This document shows positions 1-7,083 of a DNA stretch of 64,000 nucleotides, piece after piece. Under the pieces are notes generated by a model. It searched no databases. It was not told where the DNA came from and saw only the letters and a list, made by a program, of their open reading frames with translations. Source of the stretch: Butyrivibrio proteoclasticus B316 (lineage in GTDB: Bacteria > Bacillota > Clostridia > Lachnospirales > Lachnospiraceae); NCBI RefSeq assembly GCF_000145035.1, contig NC_014387.1:1310276-1374275 (forward strand), in the 5' to 3' direction. Both the position numbers and the translations under genes were made by a program. Numbering within the stretch: position 1 is the stretch's first letter; every line of letters starts with the position of its first letter.

Positions 1-1
1 G

Positions 2-139
2 ATCAACAAGGATGGTACATATGTTACTAACGAATTTATCACCTACGTAAGACCTCTTATTCAGGGTGATGTTGGACCTATCATGGTTGATGGTATTCCA
101 AGACATTTGTACAGACCTGGTTTCCAGGATCTTCTTTGA
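2..139 (+). CDS. 6-phosphofructokinase family, C-terminal fragment (cut by window start)
   Basis: Only the last 45 codons are present, open from the window edge to TGA at 137-139. The tail reads ...FITYVRPLIQGDVGP followed by DGIPRHLYRP, which I recognise as the end of clostridial phosphofructokinase-type sugar-phosphate kinases (ATP- or pyrophosphate-dependent glycolytic phosphorylation of fructose 6-phosphate). The active site is outside the window, so the phosphate donor cannot be decided. An intrinsic terminator follows 18 bases downstream, marking the 3' end of the transcript. The family call rests on a short tail and is moderate. Confidence 0.55.
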   Translation: MNKDGTYVTNEFITYVRPLIQGDVGPIMVDGIPRHLYRPGFQDLL

Positions 140-157
140 TATTGAATTAGCAAGTGA

Positions 158-195
158 CCATGGGCTACCAGTTTAAGGTAGTCCATGGTTTTTTC
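158..195 (+). terminator. Rho-independent terminator
   Basis: Twelve-base arms ccatgggctacc and ggtagtccatgg, with one G-U type mismatch, enclose a 7-base loop and are followed by six T residues. It ends the phosphofructokinase-like transcript. Confidence 0.9.
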
Positions 196-268
196 ATATG
201 ATATTAAAACGCTCCGTTGAGGATGCGTACTTGCGTGCGACATTCTTTTATATTGAGGCAATAATAAT

Positions 269-1651
269 ATGAGCAGATACGGAATTGGTACTGTAACAAT
301 AGACACAAATTTGAATATAGCAAACATTGGTGAAGAAAACTCTGATAAGTTAGTGGTTGACCTTAATAAAAATTTTTTAGAGATGATACTTCCGGATGAT
401 CGTCATCTGATCTATGAGATGATTGAAAAAATCACAGAAAAAGAGCCTTATTCATTCTGCTTTAGATTTATGGGAGATAAGGGAGAAGAGAACTGGGTAA
501 TTGCTCTGTGCTATAAAAAAGAAATTTCCGGAAATGATTATTACCAGATAACGATGCAGGATATTTCTGAATTGGAAGAAAAGATATCCATGGACAGCCT
601 GGATTTTGGGACAGGGCTTTGGGATAAAAAGACGATTGTTGAATATGCAAAGTTTAGATGTGCGCATCCGTCCGGTGTTTTTAACCTTTGCATACTTGAT
701 ATAGATAACTTTAAGAATATCAACGATACTAAGGGACATTCTTTTGGTGATAAAGTTCTTAAGGATGTTAGTACAACCATCAGAAATATTCTTGGTAGCC
801 ACGGTAAGGCAGGAAGAATAGGAGGCGATGAAATGATGCTTATTATTGATGATGCACCTGATAACCCATCGCTTCGTACATTTTTAAAACCTATCCGTGA
901 GAGCATACAGAACTTATACAGGGATCAGAATGGCAATCCGCTTATAACAGTTTCAGTTGGTTCAGCCAGGTTTCCAACTGACCTTTCTGAGTACGACGCT
1001 TTGTTTGATCTTGCTGATAAGATGTTGTATAGAGCCAAGAGCAGGGGCAAGAACAGATATGTCATGTACAATCCTGATATTCATGGGAAGATTGTCGATG
1101 GCTTATACAGGGAAGAAAATAAAACTATCAAGGATGCAGCGCCTGTCGATAAGATAAGGCTTGTGCTTGATACTATTGAAGACTTACTTGAAGCTGAAGG
1201 GGCAGTTTCAGAACAGCTTCTTAAGATAATAGGCACATACGAGCTTGATCATGTCTATGTATTTTATGGAGATGTGTCTAATAGCTTTTGTGGTTTTAAA
1301 ATGCTTGAGAGTACAGAAACTTCAACGGAGAAAGGAATTAAGCGTATAGTAGAAGTAACAGCCGATATATCTTTTGTTAAAGATGAAGATTTTGACCAGC
1401 ATTTTAATTCCAATGGTGTATTTGTGATAGATAGTCCTGAAAAACAGCTTGGGTCAGGCACAAGAGCCGACAGCTATTTTGCATCTCATGATATTAAACA
1501 TGCCTTCATATATAAGATGAAGGATGTGTTTAATGGGGGCTATGTATTCTTTTATAATACGAACGAATTATCGAGAAAATTCCCACAACCGGATATAACT
1601 GACTTTACTTATCTGGGTAAAATGATAGAAATTGCTCTCAAAAGCAGGTAA
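269..1651 (+). CDS. GGDEF-domain protein (probable diguanylate cyclase), PAS-GGDEF-GAF-like
   Basis: A 460-residue soluble protein with no membrane segment. Residues about 10-105 look like a PAS-type sensor ending in the linker that usually precedes GGDEF domains. Residues about 115-268 form the GGDEF domain: the metal/substrate motif DIDNFKNIND and GHSFGD are intact, and the signature is GGDEM (185-189), with the fifth residue changed from F to M. The catalytic acidic residues are kept, so cyclic-di-GMP synthesis is plausible. No RxxD inhibitory site is visible just before the signature. Residues about 300-460 resemble a degenerate GAF domain, an unusual position after the GGDEF. The ATG follows a TTGAGG ribosome-site-like sequence. 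It stands alone between two terminators or promoters. Confidence 0.85.
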   Translation: MSRYGIGTVTIDTNLNIANIGEENSDKLVVDLNKNFLEMILPDDRHLIYEMIEKITEKEPYSFCFRFMGDKGEENWVIALCYKKEISGNDYYQITMQDISELEEKISMDSLDFGTGLWDKKTIVEYAKFRCAHPSGVFNLCILDIDNFKNINDTKGHSFGDKVLKDVSTTIRNILGSHGKAGRIGGDEMMLIIDDAPDNPSLRTFLKPIRESIQNLYRDQNGNPLITVSVGSARFPTDLSEYDALFDLADKMLYRAKSRGKNRYVMYNPDIHGKIVDGLYREENKTIKDAAPVDKIRLVLDTIEDLLEAEGAVSEQLLKIIGTYELDHVYVFYGDVSNSFCGFKMLESTETSTEKGIKRIVEVTADISFVKDEDFDQHFNSNGVFVIDSPEKQLGSGTRADSYFASHDIKHAFIYKMKDVFNGGYVFFYNTNELSRKFPQPDITDFTYLGKMIEIALKSR

Positions 1652-1707
1652 AACAAGGAAAAATTATAAAAAATTTAGATTTTCGTGTATTTTTCGGCAT
1701 TTATAGC

Positions 1708-1736
1708 TTGTTTGCGGTACAAAATAGTGGTAGAAT
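1708..1736 (+). promoter_or_regulatory. Sigma-A-type promoter of the HU gene
   Basis: TTGTTT (1708-1713) and TAGAAT (1731-1736) are separated by 17 bases, about 40 bases before the HU start codon. Confidence 0.55.
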
Positions 1737-1777
1737 GGGCAATGTAGTAAAATATTTCTTTTTGGAGGGAAAATTTA

Positions 1778-2056
1778 ATGAACAAGACAGAACTTATCGA
1801 TGCAATCGCTAAGGAAGCAGGACTTTCAAAGAAGGACGCTGCTGCAGCACTCAACGCTTTCACAGACACAGTAACAAAGGAGCTTAAGAAAAAGGGAAAG
1901 GTTCAGCTTGTTGGTTTCGGTACATTCGAGACAACAAAGAGAGCTGCTAGAACAGGTAAGAATCCTCAGACTGGCGCTGCTATCAAGATTCCTGCATCTG
2001 TAGCACCTAAGTTCAAAGCTGGTAAGGCTCTTAAGGATCTTGTAAACAAGAAATAA
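1778..2056 (+). CDS. hup: HU family DNA-binding protein
   Basis: A 92-residue histone-like protein that bends DNA non-specifically and helps compact the nucleoid. The start MNKTELIDAIA, the core GFGTFE and the arm R-T-G-x-NPQTG are diagnostic of HU. The C-terminal end is lysine-rich. Length is normal for the family. A GGAGGG ribosome site lies 10 bases before ATG. It is a single-gene transcript with its own promoter and a strong terminator. Codon use is strongly biased (AAG, CTT), as expected for a highly expressed gene. Confidence 0.97.
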   Translation: MNKTELIDAIAKEAGLSKKDAAAALNAFTDTVTKELKKKGKVQLVGFGTFETTKRAARTGKNPQTGAAIKIPASVAPKFKAGKALKDLVNKK

Positions 2057-2072
2057 TTTTATACGAATGATT

Positions 2073-2102
2073 GAAGCTGCGTCTTATGACGCAGCTTTTT
2101 TC
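2073..2102 (+). terminator. Rho-independent terminator of HU
   Basis: aagctgcgtc and gacgcagctt pair around a TTAT-type loop, followed by a run of T. It ends the HU transcript. Confidence 0.92.
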
Positions 2103-2165
2103 GTACTATAGGAAGTAGTCTGTTAGTATACGGCATGAAAAACTCCAAAGATACATCTAATATCG

Positions 2166-2194
2166 TTGAAAAGAACTTGATATTTTCGTACAAT
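2166..2194 (+). promoter_or_regulatory. Sigma-A-type promoter of the GGDEF-EAL gene
   Basis: TTGAAA (2166-2171), a 17-base spacer and TACAAT (2189-2194) precede the coding sequence by 46 bases. Confidence 0.6.
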
Positions 2195-2240
2195 AATAAT
2201 ATATGACACTGCTGACAATTTTTTTCAGTGAGGTTAACTC

Positions 2241-3899
2241 ATGACATTCGAAAGAAGCTTCATGAACTTTGTTCAAATATTGTCTGAAGAGGAGATTACA
2301 CCCGAAATATCGCCAAGTGCGCTTGCCGATGTTTCCAAGGAGTATTCGCTTCGCTCAATAGTTGCCATTATTTCTAATCTAAGAGAATCAGAGCAGGCTG
2401 GTGAAGCTGATGTTATCGTGCCTTTATTTGGGCCTGTTCCGGAAAATGAGGCACCGTCCTATTTGTTTAAACATACTCTTGCGGGGCGTAAGACAGTGAC
2501 GTTTCACATATATACCCGCGATAATAAATCATGGAATGAAGAAGAATATCAGTCATTTGCAATCATTGTAGATATTCTTATGATGCATACAGAAAGATTT
2601 CTTTTGGGTAAATTTGTCAAAGACAGTGCGCTTACCCAGTATCTTACAGGACTTCCGAATTCCGGTGGTTTCATTGCGTATGCGACCAGACTATGTGAGA
2701 GCAGAGAGATAATGAACTATGATTCTTTCTTCTTTAATCTTAAGAGTTTTGGGCTTATCAGCAGGCGTTATGGACTTACTGAAGGTGATGAGATCATGAA
2801 GAGGTATTCTCAGAAACTTCGAGAATTTTGCGAGCCGGATGAAATGATCGCACATTTTGGCGGTGACAATTACACCGCGCTGATCAAAAAAGAGAGAACT
2901 CAGAAATTCCTTGATTATATAGCTTCCATTCCTGTTTATGGTATGAAGAATGGCAAGCAGGAGGAAATAAAGGTTGCGGCTGTTACAGGTGTTTACGCGG
3001 TAGATGAATCACTTAAGGAGCCGGGACAGCTTATTTCAAGATCTGCCATGGCGCTTAATTATGCCAAGAATGTTGCCAATAAGCCTTATGTATTTGTTAA
3101 TAAGGCTATGAGCACCAGGATATACAGGCAGAAACAGATTGAAGACAGATATGAAGAAGCGCTAGCCAATGACGAATTCAGGATATATCTGCAACCAAAG
3201 GTAGACATTTTTACCGGAGAGATAATAGGAGCCGAGTCTTTGGCCAGATGGTTTTGCAATGGTGTTGTACTATACCCTACGGAATTTGTACCTATTCTTG
3301 AACAGGAGGGAATGGTTGCATCACTTGATCTCTATGTCCTTAAAAAGACCTGTGAGTTTATTCTGGGCTGGATGAAAGCCGGAATAGAACCTGTTCCGGT
3401 GTCTGTCAATTTCTCAAGAAGAGATCTCAACTACAAGCATTTGGCAAGAGAAATAGTACAGATAATTGATGATGCCGGAATAAAGAGAAACATGATACAG
3501 ATAGAGGTAACAGAGACAGCCAATGAAGATGAGCGTATACTCATGACCAATTTCCTCAAAAATCTCAAGGAAAAGGGTATAGATACCGCAATTGATGATT
3601 TTGGTACCGGTTATTCTTCCTTGTCCAATCTTAGAGATTTTCCGGTTACTATGATCAAAATAGACAGATCATTTATATGTAATGAGGCTGTGAATGACAA
3701 CGATGAAATTGTTTTGAGAAATATTATCCATATGGCAGAGGATCTTGGAATAAAGGTTCTGACAGAGGGAGTTGAAAGGCAGGATCAGGTAGAACTTCTC
3801 AAGAGCGTGGGTTGTCATTATGTTCAGGGGTTCTTGTACGACAATCCTATGCCGGAAGGGGATTTTCAGAAACGATTAATCAAACGCAATTATTCGTAA
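2241..3899 (+). CDS. Degenerate GGDEF plus EAL domain protein (probable cyclic-di-GMP phosphodiesterase)
   Basis: A 552-residue cytosolic protein. Residues 1-125 are an unassigned, possibly GAF-like sensor. Residues about 130-290 form a GGDEF domain whose signature is GGDNY (207-211), so cyclase activity is unlikely. Residues about 300-545 form an EAL domain. The signature there is ESL (332-334), but the other metal and catalytic motifs are present: EVTET, DDFGTGYSS, KIDRSF and EGVE. Hydrolysis of cyclic-di-GMP is therefore likely, with the GGDEF acting as a nucleotide-binding regulator. The gene is monocistronic, with its own promoter. The start ATG has only a weak GTGAGG ribosome site. Confidence 0.88.
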   Translation: MTFERSFMNFVQILSEEEITPEISPSALADVSKEYSLRSIVAIISNLRESEQAGEADVIVPLFGPVPENEAPSYLFKHTLAGRKTVTFHIYTRDNKSWNEEEYQSFAIIVDILMMHTERFLLGKFVKDSALTQYLTGLPNSGGFIAYATRLCESREIMNYDSFFFNLKSFGLISRRYGLTEGDEIMKRYSQKLREFCEPDEMIAHFGGDNYTALIKKERTQKFLDYIASIPVYGMKNGKQEEIKVAAVTGVYAVDESLKEPGQLISRSAMALNYAKNVANKPYVFVNKAMSTRIYRQKQIEDRYEEALANDEFRIYLQPKVDIFTGEIIGAESLARWFCNGVVLYPTEFVPILEQEGMVASLDLYVLKKTCEFILGWMKAGIEPVPVSVNFSRRDLNYKHLAREIVQIIDDAGIKRNMIQIEVTETANEDERILMTNFLKNLKEKGIDTAIDDFGTGYSSLSNLRDFPVTMIKIDRSFICNEAVNDNDEIVLRNIIHMAEDLGIKVLTEGVERQDQVELLKSVGCHYVQGFLYDNPMPEGDFQKRLIKRNYS

Positions 3900-4043
3900 T
3901 AGCCTATTGTAAGCGGTTTCACGGAAACTTCTTTTTTAATTTTTATAAATTTTATAATTTTCCTGTTAACATTATTGTTATATAGTGTTAATATAATCTC
4001 TGTCGCCGGTAGTAACCTGCGGTTTTTGAGAGAGGGAAAAAAT

Positions 4044-4289
4044 ATGAGAAAAGAAGTAAAGGTATCGTTGGGATGCAAATCCCAGATCATCCAGTTCATT
4101 AACATGAACTCGAAGTCTTCTTGTGAAATTGATGTTCAGGATGGTCACAGTTTTATCGACGGAAAGTCAATTGTAGGGCTTCTGTCACTGAATCTATTCA
4201 AACCACTTGATGTTACAGTAATAGGAGAGGACAGTAAGATTACTGATCTTATCCACAGCTACGGTACGCATCAGTTGCTTATAAGCTAA
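4044..4289 (+). CDS. HPr-like protein lacking the phosphorylatable histidine (Crh-like)
   Basis: An 81-residue protein with the HPr fold pattern: a beta strand MRKEVKVS, then the helix, and the regulatory-serine helix DGKSIVGLLSL. In true HPr the first loop reads GLHARP with histidine 15. Here that stretch is GCKSQI, so phosphotransfer to sugar transporters should be impossible. The serine in KSIVG, equivalent to Ser46, is kept. Bacillus Crh has the same combination and works only as a co-regulator of CcpA. Start chosen at ATG 4044, 7 bases after AGAGGG. An upstream in-frame ATG lacks a ribosome site and would add non-HPr residues. A terminator follows directly. Confidence 0.72.
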   Translation: MRKEVKVSLGCKSQIIQFINMNSKSSCEIDVQDGHSFIDGKSIVGLLSLNLFKPLDVTVIGEDSKITDLIHSYGTHQLLIS

Positions 4290-4304
4290 TAGGTTTATAT
4301 GCAT

Positions 4305-4340
4305 TAAAAAAAGAGATTCGCGGTTGCGAATCTCTTTTTT
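4305..4340. terminator. Bidirectional intrinsic terminator
   Basis: AAAAAAGAGATTCGC and GCGAATCTCTTTTTT pair around a 4-base loop. The A-run and T-run make it usable for both the plus-strand HPr-like gene and the minus-strand DegV gene, which converge here. Confidence 0.92.
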
Positions 4341-4360
4341 ATTGCATAGTTCTGATAAGA

Positions 4361-5248
4361 TCAGTCGACTCTCTGGCTTCCCCAGAAGAAGAGTGCTACA
4401 GTTCCGGGACCTGTATGGCTTCCGATAGTAGTTCCGATGCTGTATATCTTAACTTTTCCCTTCATCTTAGGGAATTTTTCTTCAATAAGATCTGCAACTG
4501 CTCTTGCATCTTCATAACAATCTGAATTTGAAATATAGCAGTCACCGTCATAGTCCAGACCATTTGTGGCAAGCTGTACCATTTTCTCAACTTGAGCCTT
4601 TATAACAGCGCTCTTACCACGAACCTTGGCTCTTACAATAAGTCTTCCCTGATAATCGACATTCATAAGAGGACAGATATTTAATACACTTCCTATTGCA
4701 CCGGCAACCTTGGAAACACGACCGCCTCTGATCAGATATTTAAGATCTGATACAAAGAACCAGTGCTGACATTCAAGTCTGTGGTCAATTGTCCACTGAT
4801 AAAGATCATCAATGCCCATTCCCTGATCCCTGAGATCTGCAAGCTTATTCATAAGAAGTCCATAGCCTGCTGATGCCGCAAGAGAATCAACTACATATAT
4901 TTTTCTGTCAGGATATTTATCCTTGAGCTGATCTCTGGCGATAGTGGCTGAGTTAAGAGTACCGGAAATTCCGGAACTAAGGGTTGCATGAAGAATATCT
5001 TTACCATCCTTGAGGAATGATTCAAAGTATTCTGTGTATTCACCGACGCTTACCTGTGATGTCTTGGTCATTGCGCCCTTAGCCATACTGTCATAAAAAT
5101 CCTTAAAAGATATTGATTTACCAAGATCATCCGGATAATCCTTGTCATTCAATTGAAAATGAAAGCAAATATACTTGATATCACGTTCGTTAAGATGCTG
5201 CTCATCAAGATCTGCAGTAGAGCAACAGCTAAGAATATAATTACTCAT
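4361..5248 (-). CDS. DegV family protein (fatty-acid-binding EDD domain)
   Basis: A 295-residue DegV protein. The family binds a single long-chain fatty acid, and in Firmicutes several members deliver acyl chains to fatty acid kinase. The N-terminal CSTADLD corresponds to the usual DSTxDL lipid-carboxylate loop. LSSGISGTLNSA is the second conserved loop, and GPGTVALFF near the C-terminus is the third. Length is normal. An AGAGGA ribosome site lies 7 bases before ATG. It is transcribed alone from its own promoter and stops at the shared terminator. Compare the DegV module fused into the kinase at 41844-45290. Confidence 0.92.
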   Translation of the reverse strand: MSNYILSCCSTADLDEQHLNERDIKYICFHFQLNDKDYPDDLGKSISFKDFYDSMAKGAMTKTSQVSVGEYTEYFESFLKDGKDILHATLSSGISGTLNSATIARDQLKDKYPDRKIYVVDSLAASAGYGLLMNKLADLRDQGMGIDDLYQWTIDHRLECQHWFFVSDLKYLIRGGRVSKVAGAIGSVLNICPLMNVDYQGRLIVRAKVRGKSAVIKAQVEKMVQLATNGLDYDGDCYISNSDCYEDARAVADLIEEKFPKMKGKVKIYSIGTTIGSHTGPGTVALFFWGSQRVD

Positions 5249-5295
5249 GATTTTCCTCTTTTCATATAAAATTCATTTACCTATAATCCATTAAA

Positions 5296-5324
5296 ATAAT
5301 ACCTTATTAAGGGCTTTGTAGCAA
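5296..5324 (-). promoter_or_regulatory. Sigma-A-type promoter of the DegV gene
   Basis: Read on the minus strand: TTGCTA (5324-5319), 17 bases, TATTAT (5301-5296), about 48 bases before the DegV start codon. Confidence 0.55.
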
Positions 5325-5410
5325 ATATTTATTTGCCAGTGGAATTGTCTGCGCATAAATGCTGGAATTGTTTGAATTGTCTGAATATATAAACAATTAA
5401 TTAGAGATGC

Positions 5411-5439
5411 TTGACAAATATATTGGCGGATGGTATATT
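5411..5439 (+). promoter_or_regulatory. Strong sigma-A promoter driving the non-coding RNA
   Basis: A consensus -35 box TTGACA (5411-5416), a 17-base spacer and TATATT (5434-5439). Predicted transcription start is near 5446, at the edge of the structured region and not near any credible coding sequence. Confidence 0.8.
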
Positions 5440-5445
5440 ATATAT

Positions 5446-5706
5446 ACAATCACATTGAAGATAAAACCTAAGCAGTCCAAGTGGCATAAGCTTCACAGAA
5501 GACGAGCACAGGTTATCGGGACGGCGGACATTTACAGCGAGGGTGGCGATGCTTCATCGGAGCCAGGGAATGTCGAGATGCCGTTTAGGTAATGTGATTT
5601 ATATAAATAAGGGTAGCTTACAAAGCTACAGAAAGACGAGGATTAGTCCCTTGGAAAACAACTCATGAAAACGGGTGTTCATTGATACAATGGATGCCCG
5701 TTTTTA
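5446..5706 (+). ncRNA. Free-standing structured non-coding RNA, about 260 nt
   Basis: The segment has a near-consensus promoter at its 5' end and an intrinsic terminator at 5671-5705, with no convincing coding frame between. A closing stem is formed by atcacatt (5449-5456) with aatgtgat (5591-5598) and acctaa (5466-5471) with ttaggt (5585-5590). Inside it are acggc/gccgt, gacatt/aatgtc and a cgatg/catcg hairpin. A second part has the hairpin GTAGCTT-ACAA-AGCTAC near 5613-5630. This looks like a stable, folded RNA and not a leader, because it terminates before the next gene. I could not match it to tmRNA, RNase P, SRP or a riboswitch I can recall. A raiA-type RNA is a possible family by size and lifestyle, but that is a guess. 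Confidence 0.75.
5671..5706 (+). terminator. Rho-independent terminator of the non-coding RNA
   Basis: Fourteen-base arms acgggtgttcattg and caatggatgcccgt, paired with a few G-U pairs, enclose a 3-base loop and are followed by TTTTT. Confidence 0.88.
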
Positions 5707-5796
5707 TTGCTGATAATTTGCCATTACTATTTTCCATTCGTATATATAGATATAAGGATGACGCATAATTGTATCTTGAGTAAGGAGGATGTTACT

Positions 5797-6033
5797 ATGG
5801 AGAACAAGGAAATGATGTCACTAAACGATGATGAGTTGGAAGCAGTAACAGGTGGCGTAAACAAGACAAACAAAAAAGCAGGAACTCTTTTAATGAAAGG
5901 CTCAGCAGGAAAAGCTTCAAGTGCAGTTTTTAAGGGCGACAAGAAGACAGCCGGCGACCTGGTAGACAGAGAAAGCTCTATTGACGGCAAGCTGATCCTT
6001 GGTGATTTTAATGATAAAGGAACATACTGCTGA
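5797..6033 (+). CDS. Small protein with double-glycine leader (putative exported peptide or bacteriocin-like precursor)
   Basis: A 78-residue protein starting MENKEMMSLNDDELEAVTGG. The LxxDELxxVxGG pattern is the classic leader of peptides cleaved after GG and exported by C39-peptidase ABC transporters. The predicted mature part is about 58 residues, rich in lysine, glycine and serine, with a single cysteine as the last residue. A strong TAAGGAGG site lies 8 bases before the ATG at 5797. A longer reading frame from further upstream lacks a ribosome site. No transporter, immunity or modification gene is next to it, so it would depend on machinery elsewhere. The leader is well supported; the activity (bacteriocin, signal or other) is unknown. 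Confidence 0.75.
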   Translation: MENKEMMSLNDDELEAVTGGVNKTNKKAGTLLMKGSAGKASSAVFKGDKKTAGDLVDRESSIDGKLILGDFNDKGTYC

Positions 6034-6128
6034 CAGGATATAAAATTTAATAAAAAATGTGTATGTAATTAGCTGTAATATGGTATCATGTATTCAAAAA
6101 TTTATCCCTTTAGTGAGGTAAAGAAGAC

Positions 6129-7019
6129 ATGACGATATTACAGCTAAAATACATTATAGCGATTGATGAAGAATGCTCCATGCGAAGAGCTGCTGACAGA
6201 TTGTACGTCTCACAGCCGGGATTATCCAGCGCTGTAAGAGACCTTGAAAGTGAACTCGGAATTCAGATATTTGAAAGAGTTCACAACGGTGTTGTCACTA
6301 CTCCTGCCGGAGCTTCTTTTATTGCATATGCAAGGAGTGCTGTTGAGCAGTTTGAAAAAGTTGAGGAAAAATACTTAAATGCAGGAAATCATAAGCCGAC
6401 TTTTTCTGTATCCATGCAGCATTATACAATAGCAGTCAATGCCTTTATTGATACAGTTAAAGAATTTGATCTTAAAGAGTATCAGTTCTATATCAGAGAG
6501 ACCCAGACCAGCGAAGTGATTGAAGATGTCAAGACATTAAAGAGCGAAGTGGGAGTCATTGCTCTTAGTGACTTTAATAAGAATACGTTTAAAAAGATAT
6601 TTGCTGATGCGTCTTTGGAATTTCATGAACTGTTTACCAGAAATACTTATCTGTACCTGAGCTCTCACCATCCGCTCGCTGACAGAGAGGTGATTTCTCT
6701 TGATGAGCTTGAGGATTATCCATGTATGGTTTTTGATCAGGGGGACAATACTTCTTTTTACTATAGAGAAGAGGCTCTTGCAACCTATGATTACAAGAAG
6801 ATAATCAGCACCAATGAAAGAGCAACTTCTATTGAACTTATGCTTGGACTGAACGGATATGCTGTAGGTGCGGCTATGCTCGGGGATAGCCTTAATTCCT
6901 CTGAGATCAAGGCTATTAAGCTCAAAGAAGAGGAGAACCTCACCTTTGGATATATAGTCAGAAAGGGCACGCAGCTCAGCGAAATGGCGCAGGTTTTTGT
7001 CAATAAACTCCAGGGATAA
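6129..7019 (+). CDS. LysR family transcriptional regulator
   Basis: A 296-residue regulator. Residues 1-60 are the winged helix-turn-helix with the hallmark SMRRAADRLYVSQPGLSSAV and a following FERVHNGV stretch. Residues about 90-296 form the periplasmic-binding-protein-like effector domain. LysR proteins usually control a divergent or nearby target and respond to a small metabolite. No target is obvious here: upstream lies the double-glycine peptide and downstream, 64 bases away, a membrane phosphatase. The ATG has a GTGAGG ribosome site. Family call is secure; ligand and targets are unknown. Confidence 0.93.
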   Translation: MTILQLKYIIAIDEECSMRRAADRLYVSQPGLSSAVRDLESELGIQIFERVHNGVVTTPAGASFIAYARSAVEQFEKVEEKYLNAGNHKPTFSVSMQHYTIAVNAFIDTVKEFDLKEYQFYIRETQTSEVIEDVKTLKSEVGVIALSDFNKNTFKKIFADASLEFHELFTRNTYLYLSSHHPLADREVISLDELEDYPCMVFDQGDNTSFYYREEALATYDYKKIISTNERATSIELMLGLNGYAVGAAMLGDSLNSSEIKAIKLKEEENLTFGYIVRKGTQLSEMAQVFVNKLQG

Positions 7020-7083
7020 AAGTGTTATAATATCAATATAGCGAATGAATAATTGCATGATTTAGTTAAATGGGTGAAAGAAT

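Noticed and set aside
5407..5592. 61-codon frame inside the non-coding RNA
   Set aside because: It begins in the promoter -35 region, upstream of the predicted transcription start, and has no ribosome site.
5446..5600. Cyclic-di-GMP class I riboswitch, because of GCACAGG and GGGACG
   Set aside because: The hairpin between the two motifs and the tetraloop receptor are missing, and the RNA terminates without controlling a gene.
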